DNA of 64,000 nt from HXMU1420-2 sp017643305 (GCA_965217135.1 OZ244249.1:2976001-3040000), one strand, 5' to 3'. Counted from the stretch's first letter, positions 46,050 to 55,467 are shown. Notes: generated from the sequence alone by a model not told the origin. Numbers and translations: made by a program.

Positions 46050-46259
46050 GTGGTATTGGACAAGCTGATCTTGTCAATTTTCACAGGCTTCATAGCGGCT
46101 GGTTTTGTGTGGTGGGCCGGTAGCTCCCTTCTGCTGGCTTTGGCTGCATATTCGCTGGGCGGGTCGGTGACGCTGTTGATCCTTGCAATCCTGCAAGTCT
46201 GGCCTCCCAAAGCACCCAAAACGTCGCCAGCCTCGGACCCGCAGGAACACGCCGCCTGA
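46050..46259 (+). CDS. Small two-helix membrane protein
   Basis: This is a 69-residue protein starting at GTG 46050 after a strong GCAGGAGGGG site. It has two hydrophobic helices (LSIFTGFIAAGFVWWAGSSL and LGGSVTLLILAILQVW) and a Pro/Lys-rich tail. Such short proteins recur in Roseobacter genomes without known function. The gene stands alone, 88 bases before the FAD monooxygenase. Confidence 0.65.
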   Translation: MVLDKLILSIFTGFIAAGFVWWAGSSLLLALAAYSLGGSVTLLILAILQVWPPKAPKTSPASDPQEHAA

Positions 46260-46347
46260 GTGGCTACAGTTTCGCGCTACCTTTTCACTGGTCTTTGTCC
46301 CCCGTGTTGTGATTAAAACCCCCCACTCGAATTGGGGAGTCGGGCGC

Positions 46348-47625
46348 ATGAACATTAAACCGGTAATGATTGCAGGCGGCGGCATTGGCGGGCTGGCGAC
46401 GGCACTGACCCTGCATCAGATCGGCGTTCCCTGTATAGTATTCGAGAAGGTCAGCACATTGAAACCACTGGGCGTGGGGATCAACCTTCAACCCAACGCA
46501 GTACGGGAACTGTATGATCTGGGGATCGGACCAGACCAGATGGACCAGGTTGGAGTACCCGCCCGTGAATGGGCGCTGGTTGGGCTGAACGGCAATGACA
46601 TTTATGCTGAACTGCGCGGGACAGAGGCCGGGTATAACTGGCCGCAATATGCCGTGCACCGGGGCCGATTCCACATGCTGTTGCGTGACACGTTCGTGGC
46701 CCGCGCAGGCGCAGACACGCTGCGGCTGGGAACCGAGGTGACCGGGTATCGCAACAACCCTGACGGCACAGTGACCGCGCTGTTGAACATGCCCGAGGGG
46801 CCTGCCGAGCAAACCGGTGCGCTGTTGATCGGCGCCGAAGGCATTCATTCCCCGATCCGTGCCCAGATGCACCCAGACCAACCGCCGATCCACTGGGGCG
46901 GGGCCATCATGTGGCGCGGCACGACGCGCGCGAAACCGATCCGCACCGGATCATCATTTATCGGGCTGGGCACGCATCTGCACCGCATGGTGATCTATCC
47001 GATTTCACACCCCGACAAAGACGGGCTGGCCGAAATCAACTGGATCGCGGAACTGACCGTGGATGCCAGCCATGGCTGGCAGTCCAGTGGCTGGTTCAAA
47101 CCGGTAGAGATCGCCAAATTTGCCGCCCATTTCGAAACTTTCCGCTATGACTGGCTGGATGTGCCCGCCCTTCTGGCAGGCGCGGATGTGGCCTTTGAAA
47201 ACCCCATGATCGACCGCGACCCGATCCCGACCTGGGTGGATGGGCGCGTGGGGTTGATGGGCGATGCGGCCCACGCGATGTATCCCACGGGCTCCAACGG
47301 CGCGTCGCAGGCGGTGATCGACGCCCGTACGCTGGGCGCAGCGATGCTGGCGCACGGGGTGACGCCGGATGCCTTGGCGGCCTATGACACCAAGCTCGCC
47401 GGGCCGATTGGAGAGGTCGTGCTGCGCAACCGCGGCGCAGGGCCCTTTGGCTTACTAAACCTGGTGGATGACCGCTGCGGCGGGACCTTCGACAATATCG
47501 ACAACGTGATCCCACCCCAGGAACGGACAGAGTTCATGGCGGGCTACAAGAAGGCAGCAGGGTTTGCGATGGAAACTCTGAACGCAGCACCAGCCATGAT
47601 CCCATCGGGAGCAATGGTCGGATAA
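46348..47625 (+). CDS. FAD-dependent monooxygenase
   Basis: This 425-residue flavoprotein has GGGIGGLATAL near residue 10, an R-x-x-L segment (VHRGRFHMLLRD) and the GDAAHAMYPTGSNGASQAV motif near residue 307, all typical of class A aromatic hydroxylases related to PhzS and UbiH. It is expected to use NAD(P)H and oxygen on an aromatic or activated ring. ATG 46348 is chosen because the longer upstream frame overlaps the preceding small gene and lacks a ribosome site. It is convergent with the flavodoxin-like gene, only five bases away. Confidence 0.88.
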   Translation: MNIKPVMIAGGGIGGLATALTLHQIGVPCIVFEKVSTLKPLGVGINLQPNAVRELYDLGIGPDQMDQVGVPAREWALVGLNGNDIYAELRGTEAGYNWPQYAVHRGRFHMLLRDTFVARAGADTLRLGTEVTGYRNNPDGTVTALLNMPEGPAEQTGALLIGAEGIHSPIRAQMHPDQPPIHWGGAIMWRGTTRAKPIRTGSSFIGLGTHLHRMVIYPISHPDKDGLAEINWIAELTVDASHGWQSSGWFKPVEIAKFAAHFETFRYDWLDVPALLAGADVAFENPMIDRDPIPTWVDGRVGLMGDAAHAMYPTGSNGASQAVIDARTLGAAMLAHGVTPDALAAYDTKLAGPIGEVVLRNRGAGPFGLLNLVDDRCGGTFDNIDNVIPPQERTEFMAGYKKAAGFAMETLNAAPAMIPSGAMVG

Positions 47626-47630
47626 GACCT

Positions 47631-48116
47631 TTAGAACGCCCCCATCGCCAACCCCGCGCCCAGCGCCGCACCAAGCTCGGCACAGCGGGCCAGGTCGTCC
47701 GGCGATATCACCTTGTCTGCCAGGATCGCCTCCGGCGTCTGGGCGTGGGTGCAGACAATCAGCGGCGACTGGACCTCCCGCAGACGCCAGCCGGTCGCGA
47801 TGCGCGCCAACTGCCGTGCTGCACCCTCTCCGTCGGATCCTGCACAGATCATCTGGGCATAGGGCCGTCCGGCGATCCGGCCCAAAACAGGGTAGTAACA
47901 GCGGTCGAAAAACTCCTTCATTGCACCGGATAATGTGGCCAGGTTTTCCGGCGCACAAAACAGGTAGCCGGATGCGTCGAGCAGGTCTTGCCACTTTGCT
48001 TCGGTGGCCTCCAGCAGCCGGGCGGAGCCTTCCGCACAAGCAGCTTCGAACGCGGCCTGCGCCATCTGGAGACTGCCACCCGTGCGGCTGTGGTAGACGA
48101 TCAGCAGGTCTGGCAC
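47631..48116 (-). CDS. Flavodoxin-fold NAD(P)H-dependent reductase
   Basis: This 161-residue protein starts LLIVYHSRTGGSLQMAQ, the phosphate-binding loop of flavodoxins, followed by YLFCAPENLATLSGAMKEFF, the second FMN loop. The fold is complete for a small NADPH-dependent FMN reductase/flavodoxin. It is divergent from the MFS gene. Confidence 0.85.
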   Translation of the reverse strand: MPDLLIVYHSRTGGSLQMAQAAFEAACAEGSARLLEATEAKWQDLLDASGYLFCAPENLATLSGAMKEFFDRCYYPVLGRIAGRPYAQMICAGSDGEGAARQLARIATGWRLREVQSPLIVCTHAQTPEAILADKVISPDDLARCAELGAALGAGLAMGAF

Positions 48117-48184
48117 GACACGCCCCTTTCAGACTTCTTGCTCCAGACAAAACCAGCGCAACTCAATTCGTCAACGACTTGCGT

Positions 48185-48226
48185 GCAATCCATTGATGGA
48201 TTGCCTGTGAATTGTCGACAATTCGC
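48185..48226. repeat. Double-palindrome repeat, copy 1
   Basis: Two adjacent inverted repeats: GCAATCCAT-TG-ATGGATTGC (48185-48204) and GAATTGTCGACAATTC (48209-48224). The same two-part arrangement recurs at 60597-60638, identical in the second palindrome. The first palindrome differs but stays symmetric. It lies 53 bases before the MFS start. TTGTCGACAA resembles FadR/GntR-type operator cores. Confidence 0.75.
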
Positions 48227-48278
48227 AGCCCTGCCTCCCGGTCTTGCGCAGCGGGGTCGGTCCTCTAGGCTGACGGTC

Positions 48279-49451
48279 ATGTTCCGCGACCGCGCTATCA
48301 TTCTGCTCGCCCTTGGCCAGACGTTGATCTGGGCGGCGACTTTCTATGTCTTTCCGGCCATGCTTTTGTGGTGGGAGGCGGATCTGGGCTGGTCGCGCGG
48401 GGATCTGACCTTTGCCATCACGCTGGCGATACTAACCTCCGGTTTTGCAGCGCCCCTCGCCGGTCGGATCATCGATGCAGGACGTGGTGCTGCGATGATG
48501 GGAATTGGCGCGGTATGCAGTGGGGTCAGCCTTATCCTGCTGTCCCTGGTCACGCAGCCCTGGCAATTCTATTTGGTCTGGGTTGTGATAGGGCTGTTCA
48601 ACGCCGGTACGCTTTACGAGGCGACTTTTGCCATGATTACCCGTAGTCGGGGGGCAGCGGCAAAGCAGGGGATCATCTGGATTACGTTGATCGCCGGGTT
48701 TGCCAGCAGCCTGAGCTTTCCAGCCGTGCACCTGCTGGCCAGCGGGTTTGGCTGGCGCGGTACGCTTTTGTTTCTGGGCGGGTTCGTCGCGCTGGTGGTG
48801 GCGCCAATCCTGTTTTCAGGCGCGCGGATGCTGGGGCCGGCTCAGGACATCGCCCCTGCAAATCATCCCGGGTCACACGCCGGCTATCTCCGCTCTCCGG
48901 TTTTCTGGTGCCTCGGCATCGGCTTTGCAATTTCCGCCATCGTGCATGGCGCCACCTTGCACCATCTGCTGCCCTTGCTGAACGAACGCACCCTGACGCC
49001 CGGGTTTGCCGTGCTTATCGCCGCGCTGATTGGCCCAATGCAGGTGGCCGGGCGTCTGGCCATGGTCGCGGCAGGTGACAGGCTGTCCCATCACGGCTTT
49101 GCCCTGGCTGCGTTTGCGCTGATGGGGCTGTCGGTGGTGATCCTTGCAGTCTCTGGCTCCAGTCCCCCGCTGGTGGTGCTGTTCGTCCTGCTGTTTGGCG
49201 GGGCCTATGGCACCGTATCCATCCTCCGCCCGGTTATTGCCCGTGACCTGTTGGGACAGAAAAATTTTGGCGCGAAATCCGGCGGGTTGGCGGCGCTTTA
49301 CATGCTGGCCGCGGCGTCTTCGGCCTGGCTGGGGGCGCTGATCTGGGGTGTCGGTGGCTATGGCCTGATGCTGTGGGTGCTGATCGCGCTAACCGGGCTG
49401 GGCGCGCTGTTTTACAGCGCAGCGCACCGGTTGGGTACGCGCGCCCTTTGA
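48279..49451 (+). CDS. Major facilitator superfamily transporter
   Basis: This 390-residue protein has 12 predicted helices and the loop signature GRIIDAGRGAAMMGIG after helix 2. The N-terminus MFRDRAIILLALGQTLIWA and the acidic/aromatic first loop suggest a carboxylate-type carrier. No closer family can be assigned. ATG 48279 is the first plausible start after the double-palindrome repeat, which may control it. Confidence 0.85.
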   Translation: MFRDRAIILLALGQTLIWAATFYVFPAMLLWWEADLGWSRGDLTFAITLAILTSGFAAPLAGRIIDAGRGAAMMGIGAVCSGVSLILLSLVTQPWQFYLVWVVIGLFNAGTLYEATFAMITRSRGAAAKQGIIWITLIAGFASSLSFPAVHLLASGFGWRGTLLFLGGFVALVVAPILFSGARMLGPAQDIAPANHPGSHAGYLRSPVFWCLGIGFAISAIVHGATLHHLLPLLNERTLTPGFAVLIAALIGPMQVAGRLAMVAAGDRLSHHGFALAAFALMGLSVVILAVSGSSPPLVVLFVLLFGGAYGTVSILRPVIARDLLGQKNFGAKSGGLAALYMLAAASSAWLGALIWGVGGYGLMLWVLIALTGLGALFYSAAHRLGTRAL

Positions 49452-49538
49452 CCTTGCCCTCCTCTGCCAAAGGCGTATCAACGGTTCAGGTCAGAGCCCG
49501 ACCGCCGCGCGGTGAGCTGGAAAAACAGAGGGACCGCT

Positions 49539-51719
49539 ATGGACCGCGCCGATATCGTACATGACAATTTCCTGCGCCGGGTGGCCGCGCGTGATTTGCC
49601 GCAAGGCGCGCCCCCGTCCGGCCCGCTGACCAACCCAAAGGCCGTGACGCTGTACCGTACGCAATGCCTGTCCCGCGCGCTGGACCGGCAGAGCCGGGTA
49701 ATGCAGCGCAGCGGTCAGGGCTATTATACCATCGGGTCGTCAGGCCACGAAGGCATGGCCGCAGTGGCCGCCGCTTTGCACCCAACCGACATGGCGTTTC
49801 TGCATTACCGCGATGCTGCGTTCCAGATCGCCCGTGCCGACCAGGTGCCCGGTCAGACCATGGCCTGGGACATGGCGCTGAGCTTTGCCTGTTCGTCGGA
49901 TGACCCGACCTCCGGCGGGCGGCACAAGGTACTGGGATCGAGGGCACTGAACATCCCGCCCCAGACCTCCACCATCGCCAGCCATCTGCCCAAGGCGGTC
50001 GGTGCAGCCTATTCGGTGGGCGCAGCAATCCGGCATCGGCCGGAGCATGCCTGCCTGCCGGACGACGCGGTGGTGATGTGTTCGTTCGGTGATGCGTCAG
50101 CCAACCATTCCACCGCACAGGGGGCATTTAACACCGCGCAGTGGACGGCGTTTCAATCCGTCCCCCTGCCCCTGCTCTTTGTCTGCGAAGACAACGGGAT
50201 CGGCATTTCGGTCAAAACCCCCGATGGCTGGATCGCCGCGAATTTTGCCCAGCGCCCGGGACTGCGGTATTTCGCCTGCGACGGGCTGGACCTGTACGAG
50301 ACCTATCGCGTGACCTGCGAGGCTGCCGCTTATGTGCGCGAACGACGCAAGCCTGCCTTCCTGCATATCGGCACCGTGCGGCTTTACGGCCATGCGGGCA
50401 ATGACATCCCCACCAGTTATCTCAGCCGGGAGGAAGTGGTTGAGGACGAGGCGCGCGACCCACTGCTGAACAGCGTGCGGCTGCTGGCAGAAGCGGACGC
50501 ACTGGAACCGGACGCGGCGCTGAAGATCTACGAAGACACCTGTGCGCGGGTGACGCGTATCGCGGATCAGGCGGTGCAACGGCCGCGGCTGCAGAATGCA
50601 GCGCAGGTCATGGCCTCCCTCATCCCGCCATCCCGGCCCTGCGCGCCGACAAACGGACCGACGCCCGACGCGCGGGCTGCGGCTTTTGGTGGCGATCTCA
50701 AGGCCATGGGTGACCCGCAGCCGATGGCGCGGCTCATCAACTGGGCGCTGACCGATCTGATGCTGGAGCATCGCGAAATTCTGCTGATGGGCGAAGACGT
50801 GGGGCGCAAGGGTGGCGTCTATGGCGTCACGCAAAAGCTGGCCACGCGGTTCGGCCCCGACCGGGTGATTGACACGCTGCTGGACGAACAATCCATCCTC
50901 GGCCTGGCCATAGGCATGGCGCAGAACGGATTTCTGCCCATGCCCGAAATCCAGTTCCTAGCCTATCTGCACAATGCCGAAGACCAGCTGCGGGGAGAAG
51001 CCGCCACCCTACCCTTCTTCTCCGATGGGCAGTTCACCAACCCGATGGTCGTCCGCATTGCCGGGCTAGGGTACCAGAAAGGCTTTGGTGGGCATTTCCA
51101 CAATGACAATTCGCTGGCCGTGCTGCGGGACATTCCAGGGTTGATCCTGGCCTGCCCGTCCAATGGCGCGGATGCCGTGGGTATGCTGCGCGAATGCGTG
51201 CGGCTGGCGCGGGAAGATCAGCGGCTGGTGGTCTTTCTGGAACCCATCGCGCTGTATCAGACGCGCGATCTGCTGGCAGACAAGGATAGTGGCTGGACCG
51301 GGGCCTATCCGGCACCCGGCAACAGCATCGCTCTGGGACATGTGGGGGTGCATGGGGACGGCACCGATCTGGCAATTGTAAGCTTTGCCAACGGGCATTT
51401 CCTGTCGCGGCAGGCGCAGGCGGATCTGGCCACTCAGGGCATGGACGCGCGGGTGATTGATCTGCGCTGGTTGTCACCCCTGCCTGAAGAGGCGCTGCTG
51501 GAGGCCGTGAAGGGCTGCAAACACGTGCTGATCGTGGATGAAACGCGGCGCTCCGGCGGCGTAGCCGAAGGGCTAATGGCGCTCTGTGCCGAACATCTGG
51601 ACGTACCCTTTGCCCGGCTGACATCACAAGACAGTTTCATCGCCACCGGCCCGGCCTATGCGGCCACCATGCCATCGCGGGACAGCATCGTCGCGGCCGC
51701 GCGGGAGCTGTGCCAATGA
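49539..51719 (+). CDS. Fused alpha-beta E1 subunit of a 2-oxoacid-type dehydrogenase
   Basis: In this 726-residue protein the first half (about 40-345) is an E1 alpha domain: GQGYYTIGSSGHEG and the TPP site GDASANHSTAQGAFN. The second half (about 390-726) is an E1 beta domain: MGEDVGRKGGVYGVTQKL, EIQFLAYLHNAEDQL, VVFLEPIALY and IVDETRRSGG. The two are normally separate genes in branched-chain and pyruvate dehydrogenases; single-chain forms are less common. No E2 or E3 gene is in the window. ATG 49539 follows GAGGGACC. The following gene overlaps by four bases. The 2-oxoacid substrate is unknown. Confidence 0.9.
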   Translation: MDRADIVHDNFLRRVAARDLPQGAPPSGPLTNPKAVTLYRTQCLSRALDRQSRVMQRSGQGYYTIGSSGHEGMAAVAAALHPTDMAFLHYRDAAFQIARADQVPGQTMAWDMALSFACSSDDPTSGGRHKVLGSRALNIPPQTSTIASHLPKAVGAAYSVGAAIRHRPEHACLPDDAVVMCSFGDASANHSTAQGAFNTAQWTAFQSVPLPLLFVCEDNGIGISVKTPDGWIAANFAQRPGLRYFACDGLDLYETYRVTCEAAAYVRERRKPAFLHIGTVRLYGHAGNDIPTSYLSREEVVEDEARDPLLNSVRLLAEADALEPDAALKIYEDTCARVTRIADQAVQRPRLQNAAQVMASLIPPSRPCAPTNGPTPDARAAAFGGDLKAMGDPQPMARLINWALTDLMLEHREILLMGEDVGRKGGVYGVTQKLATRFGPDRVIDTLLDEQSILGLAIGMAQNGFLPMPEIQFLAYLHNAEDQLRGEAATLPFFSDGQFTNPMVVRIAGLGYQKGFGGHFHNDNSLAVLRDIPGLILACPSNGADAVGMLRECVRLAREDQRLVVFLEPIALYQTRDLLADKDSGWTGAYPAPGNSIALGHVGVHGDGTDLAIVSFANGHFLSRQAQADLATQGMDARVIDLRWLSPLPEEALLEAVKGCKHVLIVDETRRSGGVAEGLMALCAEHLDVPFARLTSQDSFIATGPAYAATMPSRDSIVAAARELCQ

Positions 51720-52744
51720 CCACCACCGTTGTGATCTGCCCCGGACGCGGCACCTATGGGCAGGCTGAACTGGGCTATCTGGCACGCCATTTTCGCGATG
51801 CACCGCTGCTGGGCGCGTTTGATGCCATCCGTGAGACTGCCGGGCAGGACAGCATCACAGAACTGGACACTGCCCAGCGCTATTCGACCACACGCCATAC
51901 ACGGGGCGACAATGCCTCCGCCCTGATTTTCGCCGCCGGGCTGGGGGATTTTGCCGCCATTGACCGGGACAATGTGGAGGTCGTGGCGGTCACCGGCAAT
52001 TCCATGGGCTGGTACACCGCGCTGGCCTGTGCGGGTGCACTGACGCCGACGGACGGGTTCACCTTGGCCAACACGATGGGCACGCTGATGCAGCAGGCGC
52101 TGATTGGCGGGCAATTGATTTACCCGGTGACTTGCGAAGACTGGCGGCCTGATCCGGGGCGCAAGGCCGACCTGCTGGCACAGGTGGCCGAGATTGGTGC
52201 GCGGCCCGGCCATACGCTAGCGCTGTCCATCGATCTGGGCGGCATGCTGGTACTGGCGGGGGATGACGCCGGGTTGGAGGCCTTCACCGCTTCCGTCCCA
52301 CGCCTGCAGGGCCGGTTCCCCATGCGTCTGGCCAACCACGCGGCGTTTCACACGAGCCTGCAGGCCCCGGTGGCGGAACGCGGCCGCGCCCGGCTGGCCC
52401 CGGATCTGTTCGGCCAGCCTGACCTGCCGCTGATCGACGGGCGGGGTAAGATCTGGTGGCCAGGGGCCTGCGACACCCACGCAATTTGGGATTACACGCT
52501 GGGCCATCAAGTGACCGAAGCCTATGACTTCACCCATGCGCTGGCGGTCGCGGCACGGGAATTTGCGCCGGACCTTTTCATTCTGGTCGGGCCCGGCGAC
52601 ACGCTGGGCGGGGCCGTGGTGCAAAGCCTGATCGCTACAGGATGGCAGGGTATGGCGGACAAACAAGGTTTCGTCGACAGGCAAGGCGACACGCCGGTGC
52701 TGGTCTCCATGGGCCGTACAGACCAGCGGGGAGCCGTTGCATGA
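51716..52744 (+). CDS. Malonyl-transferase-like (FabD-fold) protein
   Basis: In this 342-residue protein the N-terminus VICPGRGTYGQAEL and nucleophile elbow TGNSMGWYTALACAGAL correspond to the QGxQ and GHSxGE regions of acyl-CoA:ACP transacylases. HAAFHTSLQAPVA corresponds to the catalytic His region. GNSMGW instead of GHSLGE lacks the usual His next to the serine and the Glu after it, so acyl choice may differ. It overlaps the E1 gene and the exporter gene by four bases each, so the product of the E1 enzyme may be its acyl donor. Confidence 0.75.
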   Translation: MTTTVVICPGRGTYGQAELGYLARHFRDAPLLGAFDAIRETAGQDSITELDTAQRYSTTRHTRGDNASALIFAAGLGDFAAIDRDNVEVVAVTGNSMGWYTALACAGALTPTDGFTLANTMGTLMQQALIGGQLIYPVTCEDWRPDPGRKADLLAQVAEIGARPGHTLALSIDLGGMLVLAGDDAGLEAFTASVPRLQGRFPMRLANHAAFHTSLQAPVAERGRARLAPDLFGQPDLPLIDGRGKIWWPGACDTHAIWDYTLGHQVTEAYDFTHALAVAAREFAPDLFILVGPGDTLGGAVVQSLIATGWQGMADKQGFVDRQGDTPVLVSMGRTDQRGAVA

Positions 52745-53607
52745 GCAACCCGTACAGTAACGCCAACCGCGCAATCATGTTGTTCATTGCCGCGATGTTC
52801 TGCTTTTCGGTCATGGATTTCTGCGTCAAGGCGCTGGCCCCGCAGGTGGGCGTGCTGCCAGCGCTCTGGACCCGCTATGCCGGGCAGATGCTGATGGTCA
52901 CGCTGCTGGTCGCCCCAAGGCTACGGCAGGTCGCGCGCACGCATCGCCCGGTAACACAGTTCCTGCGCTCGCTCTGCCTTATGGGCGCAACCGGGCTGTT
53001 CTTTCTGGGCCTCAGCCAGCTTACACTGGCCAACAACGCTGCATTGATGAGCGTGAACCCAGTACTGGTGACTCTTGGCGCGGCGCTGTTTCTGGGGGAA
53101 TCACTGGGACCGCGTCGGATCGCCGGGATCGTTGTTGCCATGCTGGGCGCAATGATCGTGATGCGCCCTGGCAGCGATGTATTCAGCCCCGCCGCAATCC
53201 TACCGCTATTGGCGGCGGTCTGTTATTCGGCCTATGCGCTGCTGACCCGCAAGGTGGGGCAGGATGAAGATGTCTGGACATCGCTCTTCTACACCGGGCT
53301 TGTCGGCACCGTGATCCTCAGCTTTGCGGTGCCCTTTGCCTGGGTCACACCTGACGCCTGGGGCCTGCTGCTGATGGCCGGCATCGCGGCCTTTGGCACG
53401 GTCGGCCAACTCGCCCTGATCCGGGCCTTTACCATGGGCGAAGCCGCAATGCTGGCGCCATTTGCCTATAGCGGACTGGTCTTTTCCGGGATGTGGGGCC
53501 TGACCCTGTTCGGCGAGGTGCCAGACCGCTGGACACTGATCGGCGCCCTTGTGATCGCCGGGGCCGGGCTCTATGTCTGGCATCGCGAAACCCGACAGCC
53601 GCGCTGA
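52741..53607 (+). CDS. EamA/DMT-family membrane exporter
   Basis: This 288-residue protein has ten predicted helices in two EamA repeats (about 10-140 and 150-285), with typical segments TRYAGQMLMVTLLV and ALFLGESLGPRRIAGI. The second repeat ends in LFGEVPDRWTLIGALVIAGAG. It probably exports a small metabolite. The start overlaps the transferase gene stop, and eight bases separate it from the acyltransferase gene. Confidence 0.88.
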   Translation: MSNPYSNANRAIMLFIAAMFCFSVMDFCVKALAPQVGVLPALWTRYAGQMLMVTLLVAPRLRQVARTHRPVTQFLRSLCLMGATGLFFLGLSQLTLANNAALMSVNPVLVTLGAALFLGESLGPRRIAGIVVAMLGAMIVMRPGSDVFSPAAILPLLAAVCYSAYALLTRKVGQDEDVWTSLFYTGLVGTVILSFAVPFAWVTPDAWGLLLMAGIAAFGTVGQLALIRAFTMGEAAMLAPFAYSGLVFSGMWGLTLFGEVPDRWTLIGALVIAGAGLYVWHRETRQPR

Positions 53608-53615
53608 TCTGCTTC

Positions 53616-54542
53616 ATGCCCACCCCCAAGTCCCAACTCTCCCTGCGATCCCGCGCTGCCTACCGGATCGGCAATGCCGTCGCACGGACCGGGCTGGGCG
53701 CGCTGATGCTGCTGCCCTATCGCTGGCGCGTCCCCGTTACGGGCTGGGTGTCTGCGCGGATGCTGGCCCCGCTGGCCGGGTTCAACCGCCGCACGCGCCG
53801 CAATCTGGCACTGATTTGTCCAGAGCTGCCGGAGGAGGAGGTCCGCCGCATGTGCCGGGCCGTGGCCGATAACGCCGCTCGGGCAACCATCGAACAACTC
53901 AGCCCACCGGATTTCCTGAAACGCGCGCCGGACTGGACAACCTCCGGCGACGGCTGGGACGCGGTCGCGGAGGCGCTGGCCCAGAAACGCCCAGTCATCG
54001 TTTGCAGTGGCCATTTCGGCAACTACGCCGCCATCCGCGCCGCATTTTTGCATCGGGGGCACCCGATGGGCGGACTCTACCGGCGGCTGGCCAACCCCTA
54101 TTTCAACCGCCACTATGCAGGCAAACTGGCCGAATTGGGCGAACCCTGTATGGAACAAGGCATGACCGGCATGCGTCAGGTTGTTCGGTTCCTTCGGAGC
54201 GGCGGGTTGCTCGGCATCCTGACCGACCTGCACGCCCATGGCGGGGAAGAATTGCTGTTTTTCGGCAAACCGGCGGTCACTTCCATCTCCACTGCTGAAA
54301 TGGCGCTGAAGTTCAACGCGCTGCTGGTACCTGGCTATGCCATCCGTCAGCCCGACGGGCTGAGCTTTCACCTGGAGCTGCACGCGCCAATCCCACATAG
54401 CGACCCGCTCACCATGACTCAGGCAATGAATGATGATCTGGAGGCGATGGTGCGCCAGCATATGGACCAATGGTTCTGGATCCACCGCCGGTGGAAGCCA
54501 TGGGTCAGCAACGGTGTGGTCAGAGGATTGCCCGAAGGTTGA
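53616..54542 (+). CDS. LpxL/HtrB-like lauroyl-type acyltransferase, variant active site
   Basis: This 308-residue protein is of the lysophospholipid acyltransferase superfamily close to LpxL: N-terminal basic/hydrophobic segment, GHFGNYAAIR at about residue 130, GLYRRLANPYFN and a C-terminal HMDQWFWIHRRWKP. The family has H-x4-D/E as catalytic pair; here the acidic position is Ala (HFGNYA), so canonical catalysis would be impaired. It ends the operon with the E1 fusion, the transferase and the exporter. Confidence 0.82.
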   Translation: MPTPKSQLSLRSRAAYRIGNAVARTGLGALMLLPYRWRVPVTGWVSARMLAPLAGFNRRTRRNLALICPELPEEEVRRMCRAVADNAARATIEQLSPPDFLKRAPDWTTSGDGWDAVAEALAQKRPVIVCSGHFGNYAAIRAAFLHRGHPMGGLYRRLANPYFNRHYAGKLAELGEPCMEQGMTGMRQVVRFLRSGGLLGILTDLHAHGGEELLFFGKPAVTSISTAEMALKFNALLVPGYAIRQPDGLSFHLELHAPIPHSDPLTMTQAMNDDLEAMVRQHMDQWFWIHRRWKPWVSNGVVRGLPEG

Positions 54543-54588
54543 GACCCGCCAGGCTTGGCGGTTTGCGCTGGCAGGAAACGACCGGGGC

Positions 54589-55290
54589 CTACTCGACCCG
54601 CGCAGCGGCCAGAATTCGGCCTGGTCCGGGCATTTGCACCAGCACGACCGAGGGCATGTCACCCGAGACGGGCACCGTCATTTCCAAAGGCGCAGTGCCG
54701 TCCCACTGCCCCACCACCTGCCAGTCAGCCACCACATTGGTGTAGGTCAGGGTCCGGCCCGCGTTTTCACCGCGAATGATATTGGCCACGCGCTCGGGAT
54801 CATAGCGCACGAGGTGAATGTCAGAGGCCTCAGAAAAAGGCCCTTCTGTTTCCGCCGTCACCTTAAGATCATTGCCTTCCCGCGTGGCGTGAACCCGGGT
54901 TGTGGCCTTTTGCGCGCTGTGCTTGGCTATCAGATCAGCCAGTTCCATAGACCGGGCGCCAACCACATCATCCTGACCGCCGATGATCATCTGCGGAGTA
55001 TAAACCATTTTGCGGCCTGCCACATGAGCATATTTTTGCTGCCGGCTGGTATAGGCCGGGTTGGCGTATTCATCCTTCCAGCCGATGTAGTCCCAGTAAT
55101 CCACATGCAGCGCCAGCGCGATCACATCGTCTCGCGCGGCCAGATCATGCATCAGCTTGTCCGCGGGCGGGCAGGACGAACAGCCCTGGGAAGTGTAAAG
55201 CTCCACCACCACCAGCTTGGGGTCGGCACGCAGGTGCAGCGGGACAAGGACGGATAACAAAGTGGCGAAAAGCAGGGTTCTGCGGATCAT
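54589..55290 (-). CDS. DUF1223 thioredoxin-fold exported protein
   Basis: This 233-residue protein has a signal peptide ending at LRA (residue 22), followed by VELYTSQGCSSCPPAD, a C-x-x-C site of the DUF1223 family, and YTPQMIIGG with a cis-proline-like position. The family is periplasmic with a thioredoxin-like N-terminal part and unknown substrate. It is divergent from the tryptophan dioxygenase gene and convergent with the acyltransferase gene. Confidence 0.88.
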   Translation of the reverse strand: MIRRTLLFATLLSVLVPLHLRADPKLVVVELYTSQGCSSCPPADKLMHDLAARDDVIALALHVDYWDYIGWKDEYANPAYTSRQQKYAHVAGRKMVYTPQMIIGGQDDVVGARSMELADLIAKHSAQKATTRVHATREGNDLKVTAETEGPFSEASDIHLVRYDPERVANIIRGENAGRTLTYTNVVADWQVVGQWDGTAPLEMTVPVSGDMPSVVLVQMPGPGRILAAARVE

Positions 55291-55467
55291 GTACAGGGCT
55301 CTCTCAGTCTACTTGCTGGTCTTAGCCGGACCCGGCTTGCTGCGCCAATCAAGGTTTCGAGAGAGCCCCGCGATCGCTCCTGAAACAGACCGGGAAAACA
55401 CCGGACCTTGTTTTGGGCAAACATCATGACGAAACATACGCCAAACGGGCAACACAGGAGACGCCAC

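Noticed and set aside
53571..54662. A 363-codon minus-strand frame
   Set aside because: It is antisense to the LpxL-like gene and shows no recognisable protein features.
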